Shown here: positions 1 through 9,543 of the stretch, in pieces
Layout: each line of letters starts with the position of its first letter
Numbering within the stretch: position 1 is the stretch's first letter
NCBI RefSeq assembly: GCF_006494715.1
Contig: NZ_CP041151.1
Coordinates: 3,162,001 to 3,226,000 of the forward strand
DNA length: 64,000 nucleotides
Source: Shewanella sp. SNU WT4
Lineage (GTDB): Bacteria; Pseudomonadota; Gammaproteobacteria; Enterobacterales; Shewanellaceae
Reading direction: 5' to 3'
Made by a program: the position numbers and the translations under genes
Notes under the pieces: model-generated
Told to the model about the DNA's origin: nothing
The model's input: only the letters and a program-made list of their open reading frames with translations
The model's database searches: none

Positions 1-164
1 AGCACCAGCACCCGCTTGCCTTTTTCAGCCATAGCCACCGCAGTATTGATTGAGACACTGGTTTTACCCACACCGCCTTTACCGCCTGTGACCGCAATAA
101 CTTTAACTTTCTCATTCATAGGTTGATTCATTTTGCGTAAACCGCTTGCTTGATCAGGAGTCAT
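1..164 (-). CDS. flhG: FlhG (FleN/MinD-like) flagellar number regulator, N-terminal part only
   Basis: Only the first 54 codons are in the window; the gene runs off the left edge. The translation starts MTPDQASGLRKMN and contains the deviant Walker A motif GGKGGVGKT at about residues 27-35, typical of MinD/ParA ATPases. The N-terminal DQASGLR stretch is the FlhG motif that in this family stimulates the FlhF GTPase. FlhG limits flagellar number at the pole and, in Pseudomonas and Shewanella relatives, antagonises FleQ/FlrA. The ATG lies 4 bp after the flhF stop codon, so the two are co-transcribed. Confidence 0.93.
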   Translation of the reverse strand, partial: MTPDQASGLRKMNQPMNEKVKVIAVTGGKGGVGKTSVSINTAVAMAEKGKRVLV

Positions 165-168
165 AACT

Positions 169-1683
169 TTACTCAAATGCATAGGCCATAGAATCTGACC
201 AGGTTTCTTGTAATTCTTGTGCTGACACATTGAGTCCAACTAAGGCCTGCTTAGCGAGGGCATAGGTGTCGGCTACCTGCATATCTTCGGGTACTCTTTG
301 ACCGTCAGTGACATAACTTAATGGTAAGCTATTGGCAATTAAGGTGCACAATGCTGCTGCGATGGAAACAGATTCATCCATTTTAGTTAACACAGCGCCA
401 GCCAATGGAATGCGCTGAAAATGACGTACGGCTTCTTCCATTACTTTACGCTGAGAAGTGGCTGATAACACTAAATAACTGCGGATTGGGAGGCGATTAT
501 TGGCGGCTAACGTATCCAATTGTTGATAGAGTCGCATGTCCCTTTGCCCCATACCCGCCGTATCAATTAACACTAATTTTCGATTTTTAAATTGATATAG
601 TATTTGCTCTAACTCATTAATATCATGAGCTTGCTTCACAGGGCACCCCATAATCTTGCCATAGGTGGCTAATTGTTCAAAGGCGCCAATGCGATAATGA
701 TCCATAGTAATTAAGCCCACGCTATCACTGCCATGCTTGGCAGCAAAACGCGCGGCCAATTTGGCTAAGGTGGTGGTTTTACCAACCCCAGTTGGCCCCA
801 CAAAAGCCACTATACCGCCGCGATGAACTATATCATCACCCTGATTATTTAACATATTGGCTAAACTTTGTGGCAATGCATGCACAAGCTCAGCTGGAGA
901 ATAATGCTGAGTTAAACTGGCTAATTTAGCAGCAAGGACGGGCGAAAATTCCGCTTCTAACAAATTTTGCTCAAGCATGGCGCCCACGGGATCTTGACGC
1001 TGTTTTTTATCCGTCAGTAACGATGACAACTGATGCGTCAATAAATGTCGCAATGAGCTTAATTCTTCACGCATGGCCACTATGTCGGTGGCCTCATGAT
1101 TATCGGCTCTGCGTTTAGTGCGTGAGTTTGATGCTGTATTTGAATGCGCGCTTAAACTAGCGGCGACATTAGATTTTGCCGCTTGCTCTAATCCGCGCGC
1201 CCACGCGGGTAACTCAGGCGCCGCTTCTTGATTAACTTGCTGCAATTTTGCATGCTGCTTTGCCAGTAATGCCTGCAGGCTATCGCCATCACTCACTTGC
1301 GCTTGCTGCTCAGGCGCTAACGGTTGACGCAGCAGAGGTTTTGGCGCTGCCACTGTGGCTGACTGATTTCTGGCGCGTATGCTTGCTTGGGCGCTTTGTG
1401 CATTAGCTTGCGTGCCAAGAGATACAGTATCATCGCTAAGTGCGCGCGCTGGAGCCTGCGCATTTGCAACAGTATTCGCATTGGCAAACAAGGTCTTAGC
1501 CAATGACTGCGGCGCCGAGCTTGCGATATTCGCTTTAGGTTCGTCGTAATCCACAGCTGCCACTATCTCTATGCCGCCAGGGACTTTCTTGTTAGACATG
1601 ATCACAGCATCTGAGCCTAAAGTATCTTTCACTTGAGCTAGGGCACTGCGCATATCTTTTGCAAAAAATCGTTTAATTTTCAA
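169..1683 (-). CDS. flhF: FlhF, SRP-type GTPase for polar flagellum placement
   Basis: 504 residues. The N-terminus (MKIKRFFAKDMRSALAQVKDTLG) is the conserved FlhF B domain. A long, low-complexity Ala/Gln-rich linker (about 50-200) follows, then the NG GTPase domain with P-loop GPTGVGKTT at 296-304, the DTAGMGQRD switch element and LTKMDE as the guanine-specificity motif. FlhF recruits the first basal-body parts to the cell pole. It lies 11 bp downstream of flhA and just upstream of flhG, the usual flhA-flhF-flhG order of polarly flagellated gammaproteobacteria. The linker is variable in the family. Confidence 0.96.
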   Translation of the reverse strand: MKIKRFFAKDMRSALAQVKDTLGSDAVIMSNKKVPGGIEIVAAVDYDEPKANIASSAPQSLAKTLFANANTVANAQAPARALSDDTVSLGTQANAQSAQASIRARNQSATVAAPKPLLRQPLAPEQQAQVSDGDSLQALLAKQHAKLQQVNQEAAPELPAWARGLEQAAKSNVAASLSAHSNTASNSRTKRRADNHEATDIVAMREELSSLRHLLTHQLSSLLTDKKQRQDPVGAMLEQNLLEAEFSPVLAAKLASLTQHYSPAELVHALPQSLANMLNNQGDDIVHRGGIVAFVGPTGVGKTTTLAKLAARFAAKHGSDSVGLITMDHYRIGAFEQLATYGKIMGCPVKQAHDINELEQILYQFKNRKLVLIDTAGMGQRDMRLYQQLDTLAANNRLPIRSYLVLSATSQRKVMEEAVRHFQRIPLAGAVLTKMDESVSIAAALCTLIANSLPLSYVTDGQRVPEDMQVADTYALAKQALVGLNVSAQELQETWSDSMAYAFE

Positions 1684-1694
1684 TTAAATGTCCT

Positions 1695-3794
1695 CTAGTG
1701 ACCGACAGCGGCGACTATCCTAATTTGTTTCTCATCGGGGACTTCTTGATACGAAATCACCCGCAAATTAGGAATTGTGTACTTAGTAAACCTAGATAAG
1801 GTCGACCTAAGCATGCCCGAGGTTAATAACACTGCAGGTTGCCCTACCATCTCTTGTCGTTGCGCCGCATCGGCCAATGACTGCTGCATCCGTTCTGCCA
1901 GTCCAGGCTCAATGTTAGGACCTTCACCGCCAGACGCTTGCATTGACTGATGCAACATCTGTTCCAACTCTGGCGCCAAGGTTATGACGGGAATTTCTAA
2001 TTCTGGGCCGGAGATTTCCTGAACTATCATGCGTTTCAAGGCGATACGCACAGCAGCTGTCAGTACCTCGGTATCATTACTCTTAGTGCCATACTCAAGT
2101 AAGGTTTGCACTATGGTCTTTAAGTCGCGAATAGAGACGCCATCATTCAGTAAATTCTGCATCACTTTAACTACTGAGCCTAAAGACATGACATCTGGCA
2201 CTAAGCCATCCACCAGCTTAGGTGACAGCTTGGCCAGCATATCCAGCAGTTGCTGCACTTCCTCGTAACCCAATAATTTAAACGAGTTATTATGCAATAA
2301 CTGACTTAAGTGAGTGGCCACTACCGTGGCAGCATCTACGACTGTGTAACCTAAGGTTTGGGCTTGCTCGCGCTGTGAGGGGTTAATCCATACCGCTTCT
2401 AATCCAAAGGCGGGATCGCGAGTCGGCGTGCCATCTAACTTGCCATACACTTGGCCAGGATTGATGGCAAGCTCGCAATCATGGCGAATCTCCGCCTCAC
2501 CCACAGTGACGCCCATTAAGGCAATACGGTAAGAATTGGGTGATAAATCAAGATTATCGCGAATATGCACCGCAGGAATTAAGAAACCCAATTCTTGTGA
2601 CAGTTTTTTACGCACGCCTTTAATGCGCCCAAGCAATTCGCCGCCTTGGCCTTTATCCACTAATGGGATGAGTCGATAGCCAACCTCAAGCCCAATAGTG
2701 TCAACATGATGCACATCATCCCAACTCAGCTCTTTAGGCCCTTTATTTTCGCTCTCAACTGGGCCAGTCAGCGCCGCTTCTGCCGCTAACGCTTTAGCTC
2801 GCGCCTGCTTACGATAAAGCAGCCAAGCTATACCACCGGTTAACCCTGCAAAACTGATGAACGCTAAATGCGGCATACCAGGCACTATGCCCATGATAAA
2901 CATCACAGCCGAGGCAATGGCGAGCGCCTTTGGGTTGTCAAACATTTGGCCAATCATCATCTGCCCCATGTCACCCGCTTCATTTTGGCGAGTCACCATT
3001 AAGGCGGCAGCAATGGATAATAATAACCCGGGAATTTGCGCGACTAAGCCATCACCTATGGTTAGTAAAGTGTAGATTTCAGCCGCTTCACCAAAACTTA
3101 AGCCGTGCTGCATCATGCCGATAATAAAGCCGCCTATTATGTTGATAAACAAAATAATAATGCCGGCAATGGCATCTCCTTTGGTGAATTTTGACGCGCC
3201 GTCCATAGCGCCGTAAAAGTCGGCTTCACGAGTCACTTCTTGACGCCTAGTCCGGGCTTGCTCTTGAGTAATTAAGCCCGCATTTAAATCTGCATCAATG
3301 GCCATTTGCTTGCCAGGCATAGCGTCCAAGGTGAAGCGAGCACTTACTTCTGAGATGCGGCCCGCACCTTTGGTTACGACCGAGAAGTTGATTATGATTA
3401 AGATTAAAAACACCACTAAGCCCACGGCATAATTACCGCCTATGACCACAGTACCAAAGGCCTCAATCACTTTACCGGCAGCTGCAGGGCCATTATGGCC
3501 TTCAAGTAACACCACACGGGTGGATGCTACGTTAAGCGCCAGTCTTAATAAGGTGGCAACTAACAATACCGTTGGGAAAGCGGCAAAATCTAACGGCCGA
3601 TTGGTGTAAATCGCCACCAGTAGCACGACTAATGCGAGCGAAATATTAAAGGAAAACAAGATATCTAATAGCAGCGGCGGCATGGGTAGCACTATCATCG
3701 CCAGCGCGGCTAACACCAGCGCCGGCGTGCCAATGCCGCGCATATGGGCTGGCTTAATTTGCTTTATTTGACCAAACGTGGCTTTCATATCCAT
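1695..3794 (-). CDS. flhA: FlhA, flagellar type III export gate protein
   Basis: 699 residues, the usual length. The N-terminal half is a series of about eight membrane segments (from about residue 25 to 335). It includes the FHIPEP signature region (RISEVSARFTLDAMPGKQMAIDADLNAG), whose Asp residue belongs to the proton-conducting part. The C-terminal half is the cytoplasmic ring that docks export substrates and chaperones. The start could be the first ATG or the ATG two codons later; neither has a strong Shine-Dalgarno sequence. It is separated from flhB by 130 bp that hold a hairpin and a sigma54-type promoter, so flhA-flhF-flhG probably form their own transcript. Confidence 0.97.
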   Translation of the reverse strand: MDMKATFGQIKQIKPAHMRGIGTPALVLAALAMIVLPMPPLLLDILFSFNISLALVVLLVAIYTNRPLDFAAFPTVLLVATLLRLALNVASTRVVLLEGHNGPAAAGKVIEAFGTVVIGGNYAVGLVVFLILIIINFSVVTKGAGRISEVSARFTLDAMPGKQMAIDADLNAGLITQEQARTRRQEVTREADFYGAMDGASKFTKGDAIAGIIILFINIIGGFIIGMMQHGLSFGEAAEIYTLLTIGDGLVAQIPGLLLSIAAALMVTRQNEAGDMGQMMIGQMFDNPKALAIASAVMFIMGIVPGMPHLAFISFAGLTGGIAWLLYRKQARAKALAAEAALTGPVESENKGPKELSWDDVHHVDTIGLEVGYRLIPLVDKGQGGELLGRIKGVRKKLSQELGFLIPAVHIRDNLDLSPNSYRIALMGVTVGEAEIRHDCELAINPGQVYGKLDGTPTRDPAFGLEAVWINPSQREQAQTLGYTVVDAATVVATHLSQLLHNNSFKLLGYEEVQQLLDMLAKLSPKLVDGLVPDVMSLGSVVKVMQNLLNDGVSIRDLKTIVQTLLEYGTKSNDTEVLTAAVRIALKRMIVQEISGPELEIPVITLAPELEQMLHQSMQASGGEGPNIEPGLAERMQQSLADAAQRQEMVGQPAVLLTSGMLRSTLSRFTKYTIPNLRVISYQEVPDEKQIRIVAAVGH

Positions 3795-3841
3795 AACAAG
3801 CTGCCTGAACTTTGACGCTGCGAGCGAGAGTCATCTCACTC

Positions 3842-3858
3842 AGCAAGGATTACGCCAA
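3842..3858 (-). promoter_or_regulatory. Sigma54 (RpoN) promoter for flhA-flhF-flhG
   Basis: On the minus strand TTGGCGT-AATCC-TTGCT fits the -24/-12 pattern (consensus TTGGCAC-N5-TTGCW) with GG and GC exactly 12 bp apart. The predicted start of transcription is near 3831, leaving a leader of about 37 nt before the flhA ATG. Read from sequence; use in vivo is inferred. Confidence 0.7.
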
Positions 3859-3885
3859 GTGTGTTTAGTCATTTGTTGGAGTCGC

Positions 3886-3919
3886 CAATAGCCCGTTTAC
3901 AAGCTTAAACGGGCTATTG
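3886..3919 (-). terminator. Strong hairpin between flhB and flhA (no U-tract)
   Basis: A perfect 14-bp inverted repeat (arms 3886-3899 and 3906-3919, 6-nt loop) lies 6 bp beyond the flhB stop codon. On the minus strand it is not followed by a T run, so it may be a weak terminator or an mRNA 3'-end stabiliser rather than a full intrinsic terminator. It separates the fliK-flhB operon from the flhA promoter. Confidence 0.6.
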
Positions 3920-3924
3920 ACTGC

Positions 3925-5055
3925 TTAATGCTTAAGCTCATCAGGGATAGGTTGATTGGCGGGAATGGGCGTGGGTTTGCGACCTTTACCTTGCTGGAAT
4001 TGCTTTAACTGATAAATATAGGCGAGCACCTGCGCCACGGCGGTAAACAAGCCATCGGGGATTTGTTGATCAAGCTTAGTGCTGTAATAAATAGCGCGAG
4101 TGAGCGGCGGCGCTGACACGATAGGAATATTGTAAGCCCTAGCAATTTCTCGAATTTTAAAGGCAATCTCATCACTGCCTTTGGCCACCACAAAAGGCAC
4201 GGCCGCCTGTTTGACATCGTATTTAAGCGCCACAGCGTAGTGCTCTGGGTTCACCATAATCACATCCGCCTCAGGGATTTTTGCCATCATACGGCGCTGG
4301 GAAATCTCGCGCTGCATTTGCCGAATTTTGCCTTTTACTTCTGGCTTACCTTCAGTGTCCTTGTATTCATCTTTAATCTCTTGCAGCGTCATTTTAAGCT
4401 GCTTGTTATGGTGCCACATCTGAAAGGGGACATCGATGGCGGCGATAAGGATCAATGAGCTACACAGTAGTAAAAACATCCACGCCAGTAAATCCATGGC
4501 ATCACGCATATTGCTGGGTAAATGACCCCGTGACAGCTGTAAAATATCGCCGTAGTAAAATTTTAATAGCAAATACACCATGGCGACCACCACAGCGAAT
4601 TTAGCTAATCCCTTACCCAGTTCAACTAAAGCTTGCACTCCAAACATTCGCTTAAAGCCAGCCATAGGGCTCATCTTACTGGCCTTAGGCATCATGGCTT
4701 GGGTCGAGAAATTAAAGCCGCCAAGTAAAATATTGCCAATGATGGCAACCACAGTCAGCATCAAAATAAAACTTGCCACTGGCCAAGCGAGTTCTGATAC
4801 CACCACTTTCCAAATATTAAACATGGCATTAGCATCAAATATTTGGGCGCGGGTGCGACCAAAGGTGGCCGCCATAACATTGGCAAGCCCTTGGGCAATG
4901 GCAGGCCCAGTCACGATAAGCCCTATGGCCGAGGCCAATAATACCGCCGCAGTACCTAATTCTTTAGAGCGGGCAATTTGCCCTTTTTCGCGCGCCTGCT
5001 CTAGGCGCCTCGATGTGGGTTGTTCGGTTTTTTCTTGACCGCTGTCTTCAGACAT
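3925..5055 (-). CDS. flhB: FlhB, export-substrate specificity switch
   Basis: 376 residues. It has the N-terminal SGQEKTEQPTSRRLEQAREKGQIARS signature, four membrane segments (about 33-60, 90-112, 150-168 and 186-208) and a cytoplasmic C domain. The autocleavage site reads N269-P270-E271-H272, where most of the family has NPTH; the Asn and Pro needed for cleavage are present. The tail ends in a proline-rich stretch (PTPIPANQPIP). FlhB switches export from rod/hook to filament proteins after interacting with FliK. Last gene of the fliK...fliR-flhB operon. Confidence 0.96.
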   Translation of the reverse strand: MSEDSGQEKTEQPTSRRLEQAREKGQIARSKELGTAAVLLASAIGLIVTGPAIAQGLANVMAATFGRTRAQIFDANAMFNIWKVVVSELAWPVASFILMLTVVAIIGNILLGGFNFSTQAMMPKASKMSPMAGFKRMFGVQALVELGKGLAKFAVVVAMVYLLLKFYYGDILQLSRGHLPSNMRDAMDLLAWMFLLLCSSLILIAAIDVPFQMWHHNKQLKMTLQEIKDEYKDTEGKPEVKGKIRQMQREISQRRMMAKIPEADVIMVNPEHYAVALKYDVKQAAVPFVVAKGSDEIAFKIREIARAYNIPIVSAPPLTRAIYYSTKLDQQIPDGLFTAVAQVLAYIYQLKQFQQGKGRKPTPIPANQPIPDELKH

Positions 5056-5100
5056 TATCCCTGCTCCACTGACTATTTCACCGCCAAGACTTAAGGCGTT

Positions 5101-5892
5101 TTAGGGTTTAACTTGGCATTGCAGCGCCAATAAATCACACATAAGCACTTGAGCTGCCGCCCAGATTTCATGAAAATGCGCCATGATGGGCTCAAGAGTT
5201 AACCAAATAATCACTAGACCACTTATCATGGTGATAGGAAAACCAATGGCGAAAATGTTGAGTTGCGGCGATGCCCGCGTCATCACGCCAAAAGCAATGT
5301 TAATCAGGAGTAAGGCGACTATGGCAGAAATGGACATAGTGAGCGCTGCGCCAAACATATAACTGCCCCATAGGGCTAAGTCTTGATAACGCTCAATATT
5401 AATGCCACTAGTCGACACTGGAATCGTCTCAAAGCTCGCAATAAGCATGCGGATCATCAACAGATGTCCATCAACAGCTAAAAATATTAAGGTGCTTAAT
5501 AATAGGAAAAAGTTGCTCACCACTGGGGTTTGCTGGCCTGAACCTGGGTCCACCATGGAAGCAAAACCTAAGGATGTTTGCATACCGATAATTTGCCCTG
5601 CCAACACAAAGATTTGCACCATTAATATCGATATCAGTCCGGTCGCGACCCCAATCAAAATTTGCTGAGCACTCACAAAAATAGCGGGAAATGAAAATAA
5701 CTGAATATCTGGCATAGGGGGCAGCATAGGCGCGACTGCAACGGTAATGGCCATAGCGAGTAATAATCGCACTCGTCTTGGGGTTGTGGTGGCGCCAAAC
5801 ACCACCATCACCATCAACATGCTAGAAATGCGAAACAGCGGCCAGACATAGGCAGCTAAGGTCGCATTAATACTGCTAAATAAAATATCCAC
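5101..5892 (-). CDS. fliR: FliR, export gate membrane protein
   Basis: 263 residues with about six hydrophobic segments and the conserved FliR core around TSLGFASMVDPGSGQQTPVVSNFF. With FliP and FliQ it forms the helical export channel inside the MS ring. It lies 20 bp after fliQ and 45 bp before flhB in one operon. Length is normal for the family. Confidence 0.95.
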   Translation of the reverse strand: MDILFSSINATLAAYVWPLFRISSMLMVMVVFGATTTPRRVRLLLAMAITVAVAPMLPPMPDIQLFSFPAIFVSAQQILIGVATGLISILMVQIFVLAGQIIGMQTSLGFASMVDPGSGQQTPVVSNFFLLLSTLIFLAVDGHLLMIRMLIASFETIPVSTSGINIERYQDLALWGSYMFGAALTMSISAIVALLLINIAFGVMTRASPQLNIFAIGFPITMISGLVIIWLTLEPIMAHFHEIWAAAQVLMCDLLALQCQVKP

Positions 5893-5912
5893 ATTCAGCC
5901 TTTACCCTTGAG

Positions 5913-6182
5913 TTAGCCTATGATCATAGGAATGCGCCGCACCATTTCAATAAAGAAATCCATCATGGTTTGTATTAGCCAATGGCCTAAAAACATCAGT
6001 GCGAACAAGGTGGCTAATAAACGAGGTAAAAAACTTAAGGTCTGTTCGTTGATTGAGGTCGCCGCTTGAAACACGGCCACCACTAAGCCGACAATTAGCC
6101 CTGGCACAACGATCACAGAAACCATAATCACTATGGCGCCTAAGGCCTCACGGAAAATATCCACCATCATCTCAGGTGACAT
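5913..6182 (-). CDS. fliQ: FliQ, export gate membrane protein
   Basis: 89 residues with two membrane segments (about 16-38 and 52-75) and the N-terminal MSPEMMVDIFREAL motif of FliQ. Four copies surround the FliP-FliR core of the flagellar export gate. The gene lies between fliP and fliR, and the start ATG has an AAGGAG Shine-Dalgarno sequence on the minus strand. Confidence 0.96.
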   Translation of the reverse strand: MSPEMMVDIFREALGAIVIMVSVIVVPGLIVGLVVAVFQAATSINEQTLSFLPRLLATLFALMFLGHWLIQTMMDFFIEMVRRIPMIIG

Positions 6183-6213
6183 AATTTCTCCTTAAGCAAT
6201 AACGCCGCCACTA

Positions 6214-6978
6214 TCAGTTACCTAAGCCAAAACTGGTAGCGAGCGACCCCATGACTAAGCTCCAACCATCCACCAGCACAAACAGCATAATCTTAAAGGG
6301 TAAAGACACTATCATGGGCGACAGCATCATCATGCCCATGGCCATCAAGATACTGGCGACGACTAAATCCAACACCAGAAACGGAATAAACAGCATGAAA
6401 CCAATTTGAAACGCCGTCTTTAATTCACTGGTAATGAAGGCCGGCACTATCACTTGCATTGGGGTAGCTTCGGGCGATGGGATATTGTCGTAACCTGCGA
6501 TATCTATGAAGGTTTTTAAATCGGTATCACGAGTTTGTGCCAGCATAAAGGCTTTGAGTGGATCTTTTCCTTGCTGATAAGCCTGCTCAATATTCAGCGT
6601 GCCATCCATATAAGGGGTCACAGCTTTAGCATAAATCTCATCAAACACCGGCGTCATAATAAAAAACGTCATGAATAAGCTAAGACCAATCAACACTTGG
6701 TTTGAAGGCGTTTGTTGCAGCCCTATGGCTTGGCGCAAAATAGACAGCACCACTATGATGCGAGTAAATGAGGTCAACATAATCACCATGGCCGGAATAA
6801 AGCTCATGGCTGTCATTAGCAATAAAATTTGCATAGTGACTGAATATTGACTCGAGCCATCGGGCCCTTGAGTGACAGTAACCGCAGGTAAAATGCCGTC
6901 ACTCGCCCATAAGGCTGGACTTAACAACAGCAGAGGCAGCAACCATAGGCTGAGCCTAGTAATGGCTGCCAGTTTCAT
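6214..6978 (-). CDS. fliP: FliP, export gate membrane protein
   Basis: 254 residues. It begins with a signal peptide (hydrophobic stretch at about 8-24 ending ALWA), then four membrane segments. Conserved FliP blocks are visible: [40 protein letters not shown] and the C-terminal [27 protein letters not shown]. It forms the pentameric core of the export channel with FliR. Its ATG overlaps the fliO stop by 4 bp, so the two are translationally coupled. Confidence 0.96.
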   Translation of the reverse strand: MKLAAITRLSLWLLPLLLLSPALWASDGILPAVTVTQGPDGSSQYSVTMQILLLMTAMSFIPAMVIMLTSFTRIIVVLSILRQAIGLQQTPSNQVLIGLSLFMTFFIMTPVFDEIYAKAVTPYMDGTLNIEQAYQQGKDPLKAFMLAQTRDTDLKTFIDIAGYDNIPSPEATPMQVIVPAFITSELKTAFQIGFMLFIPFLVLDLVVASILMAMGMMMLSPMIVSLPFKIMLFVLVDGWSLVMGSLATSFGLGN

Positions 6979-7481
6979 AGCGCAGGATCCTCGCGCCGTA
7001 CATGCACAGAACCTGCGCCTTGCTTAGCTTGCTTTACTTGTTTGAGCCTTTCAGCAAAGTTAATAGGGGTGTGATTAATAGGTTCTGCCAACTTATCGAG
7101 CAAACTAATGTTGTGCGCTGTAACCCCTAATAAATATTGCTGACCATCAAGCTCCATCAGCACTAATTTTTCCTTTTGGCCTAAGGGCGTGACTGCTATG
7201 GTTTTGATTAACCCATGCTGGCCAGGCACTAAATTTAAGCGCCTCACTAACCAAGCCAGGACAAAAATCACCACTAACACCACCACTAAACCGCCTGCCA
7301 TGCTGGCCATGGTCGCTATCGATGTGGGGTCAGCACTGGCAACACCTGCTTGGCTTATGCCAGTGGCGGCGCTGCTCGTCACATTATTCGCCACATTGCT
7401 TGCAACATTACTTGCCCCATCGCCAGCAACCTTAGTTGCGGTATCAGAAGCATTGCTCGCCAGCGCTATAAGTCCTGACAT
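6975..7481 (-). CDS. fliO: FliO, export gate assembly factor
   Basis: 168 residues. An Ala/Ser/Asn-rich periplasmic N-terminus (1-50) is followed by one membrane segment (about 62-86, [20 protein letters not shown]) and a cytoplasmic domain with the FliO-like block [30 protein letters not shown]. FliO helps FliP oligomerise. The family is poorly conserved; identity comes from this motif and from the fliN-fliO-fliP order. An AAGGA sequence precedes the ATG at a suitable distance. Confidence 0.9.
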   Translation of the reverse strand: MSGLIALASNASDTATKVAGDGASNVASNVANNVTSSAATGISQAGVASADPTSIATMASMAGGLVVVLVVIFVLAWLVRRLNLVPGQHGLIKTIAVTPLGQKEKLVLMELDGQQYLLGVTAHNISLLDKLAEPINHTPINFAERLKQVKQAKQGAGSVHVRREDPAL

Positions 7482-7489
7482 GATTGTCC

Positions 7490-7867
7490 TTATTTGAGTT
7501 TTTTAATCCGTTCGGTTTGGCTAATCACATCGGTAAGACGAATACCGAATTTATCGTTAACGACCACTACTTCCCCATGGGCAATCAAGGTGCCGTTGAC
7601 CATGACATCCAATGGCTCGCCCGCCACCCTATCAAGCTCCACCACTGAGCCTTGATTTAGCTGCAGTAAATTTCTAATGGAAATAAAACTGCGACCAACT
7701 TCCATGGCGATAGTTACAGGAATATCCATGATGCTATCAAGCTTGGCTTTCTCTTCTGCTGAAATTGGCGCTGACTCATCTTTAAACTGATCAAGCACCA
7801 CAGCACTCGCTTCTTCATCCGCTTGCTCCGCCATAGCGGCGGCCCAATCATCCATATCATTACTCAT
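7490..7867 (-). CDS. fliN: FliN, motor switch C-ring protein
   Basis: 125 residues from the ATG at 7867, chosen because it has an AGGTGA ribosome site seven bases upstream and overlaps the fliM stop (ATGAGTAA). A GTG nine bases further upstream is also in frame but has no such site. The C-terminal SpoA domain (about 50-125: IPVTIAMEVGRSFISIRNLLQLNQGSVVELDRVAGEPLDVMVNGTLIAHGEVVVVNDKFGIRLTDV) is typical FliN. It forms the lower C-ring with FliM and docks the FliH-FliI export ATPase. Confidence 0.95.
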   Translation of the reverse strand: MSNDMDDWAAAMAEQADEEASAVVLDQFKDESAPISAEEKAKLDSIMDIPVTIAMEVGRSFISIRNLLQLNQGSVVELDRVAGEPLDVMVNGTLIAHGEVVVVNDKFGIRLTDVISQTERIKKLK

Positions 7868-8894
7868 GAGTATCACCTTGTAGTTCTTTCGCTTTGCCTT
7901 TTCTGGTAATCAGTTGTAATTGACTCTTCATAGGCGCTGGCCGCGGAATTTTTTCATAGATTTTCAGGGCCAAATTGTCGCCTGCTTGCCCAAGCTTGCA
8001 GCGAAAACTTGGCAATTTCTCCACTTCCATCACCATGTATTCAGGTAAATCCACTGGGATAATATCGCCCGCTTTCATCTCCATCACATCTTTAAGGGTG
8101 ACGACCTTTTTCACTACTGTGGATTCAATGGCAACATCCACATCCATAATTTCATCCCGCAGCGCCTGCGACCAGCGAATATCCGTATCTTGCTTGTCAC
8201 TCTGCACGCCGGCGTCAAGCATCTCGCGAATCGGTTCTATCATGGAGTACGGCATAGTGATGTGAAAATCACCGCCGCCACCATCAAGTTCAATATGAAA
8301 TGAACTGATCACCACCACTTCGGTGGGGCTCACTATGTTGGCCATGGCAGGGTTCACTTCAGAATCTAAATATTCAAATTCTGTATCCATCACCGGTGCC
8401 CAAGCATCTTTGTAATCTTCAAAAATAATTTTGAGCAGCAACTGAATAATCCGCCGCTCTGTGGGGGTAAATTCCCGCCCTTCAATTTTGGCGTGAAAGC
8501 GGCCATCGCCGCCAAAAAAGTTATCCACCAAAATAAACACTAAACGCGCTTCCATGGTGATGAGCCCAGTCCCTTTAAGTGGGCTAAAGCGCACCATGTT
8601 AAGACTGGTTGGCACAAACAAGGTGTGAATGTATTCACCAAATTTGAGCATTTGCACGCCATTAATCGAGACCTCAACCGAGCGGCGCATCATGTTGAAC
8701 ATGCTTATGCGTAAGTGCCGGGCAAAGCGTTCATTAACTATCTCCAAGGTCGGCATACGGCCGCGCACAATTCTATCTTGGGAAGAAAAGTCATAAGAAC
8801 GACCAGCTCCTGCCTCACTAGGGCTATCTTCTTCTACATCGTCGACGCCATGCAGTAGGGCATCAATTTCGTCTTGGCTTAATAAATCGCTCAC
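7860..8894 (-). CDS. fliM: FliM, motor switch protein, CheY-P receptor
   Basis: 344 residues, starting at a GTG codon preceded by AAGG. Residues 4-12 (LLSQDEIDA) form the EIDALL motif that binds phosphorylated CheY. The middle CheC-like domain binds FliG, and the C-terminal SpoA domain pairs with FliN. FliM passes the chemotaxis signal to the rotor. It lies downstream of fliL and overlaps fliN, in the standard fliL-fliM-fliN order. Confidence 0.96.
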   Translation of the reverse strand: MSDLLSQDEIDALLHGVDDVEEDSPSEAGAGRSYDFSSQDRIVRGRMPTLEIVNERFARHLRISMFNMMRRSVEVSINGVQMLKFGEYIHTLFVPTSLNMVRFSPLKGTGLITMEARLVFILVDNFFGGDGRFHAKIEGREFTPTERRIIQLLLKIIFEDYKDAWAPVMDTEFEYLDSEVNPAMANIVSPTEVVVISSFHIELDGGGGDFHITMPYSMIEPIREMLDAGVQSDKQDTDIRWSQALRDEIMDVDVAIESTVVKKVVTLKDVMEMKAGDIIPVDLPEYMVMEVEKLPSFRCKLGQAGDNLALKIYEKIPRPAPMKSQLQLITRKGKAKELQGDTHE

Positions 8895-8912
8895 ACTCAG
8901 ACCTTATCTTGG

Positions 8913-9443
8913 TTATTGCATGACAAAACCCGTAAAGAGCACTTGCTCCACCAACTTACGACCCGTCACAGTTTGCACTGTGGTTTGCACTTTATTTAAC
9001 GCGTCGGTGCGCAGTTCATCTTTACCCGCTTGCGTACTAAGATTGCTGGCTTCGGCCGCGCTAAAGCTTGATAACAAGGCATCTTCAATTAAGGGAATAT
9101 GTTTAGAAATTAGGGCTGCATCTTCAGTGCCGCGCCCCATAAGTTGCACTTTAATTTCCACCAGACGGGTACGACTGCCTACCGCGAGATTAAATAAGAA
9201 GGGTCTTGGCATAGGCACATAAAAGGCTTCACCTGTAGCTGGCGCGCCAGCAGCCGGATCTGTTGCAGGGGCTGCTGCACCGGCTTCGGTGGTTTCAGGG
9301 GCAGGCTCTTCACCGCCACTTAAGAAAAAGAAGGCGCCGCCACCAATAGCTAACAGCACAACCACAGCCGCTATGATAATCAGCGGCAGTTTACTTTTTG
9401 CCTTAGGTTGGTCTTTGTTTTCAAGTTCAAGTCCAGCAGCCAT
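8913..9443 (-). CDS. fliL: FliL, stator-associated basal body protein
   Basis: 176 residues from the ATG at 9443, which has an AAGGGA ribosome site six bases upstream; an in-frame GTG seven codons earlier is less well placed. A short cytoplasmic tail precedes one membrane segment (about 20-42). A Pro/Ala/Thr-rich linker and the periplasmic FliL domain (about 75-176, ending RKLVEQVLFTGFVMQ) follow. FliL forms rings around the stator units and supports motor torque and stability. 18 bp from fliM. Confidence 0.94.
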   Translation of the reverse strand: MAAGLELENKDQPKAKSKLPLIIIAAVVVLLAIGGGAFFFLSGGEEPAPETTEAGAAAPATDPAAGAPATGEAFYVPMPRPFLFNLAVGSRTRLVEIKVQLMGRGTEDAALISKHIPLIEDALLSSFSAAEASNLSTQAGKDELRTDALNKVQTTVQTVTGRKLVEQVLFTGFVMQ

Positions 9444-9543
9444 GGTTAATCCCTTAACATTCACTCATTGATAGTTAACAGCTAACACAAGTAAAACATA
9501 AGCGTTAGTTGTTAAATTATATGACTAAATACAGATTACCTGT

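Noticed and set aside
4580..5038. 152-codon open frame antisense to flhB
   Set aside because: Shadow of the real gene; low-complexity translation without family features.
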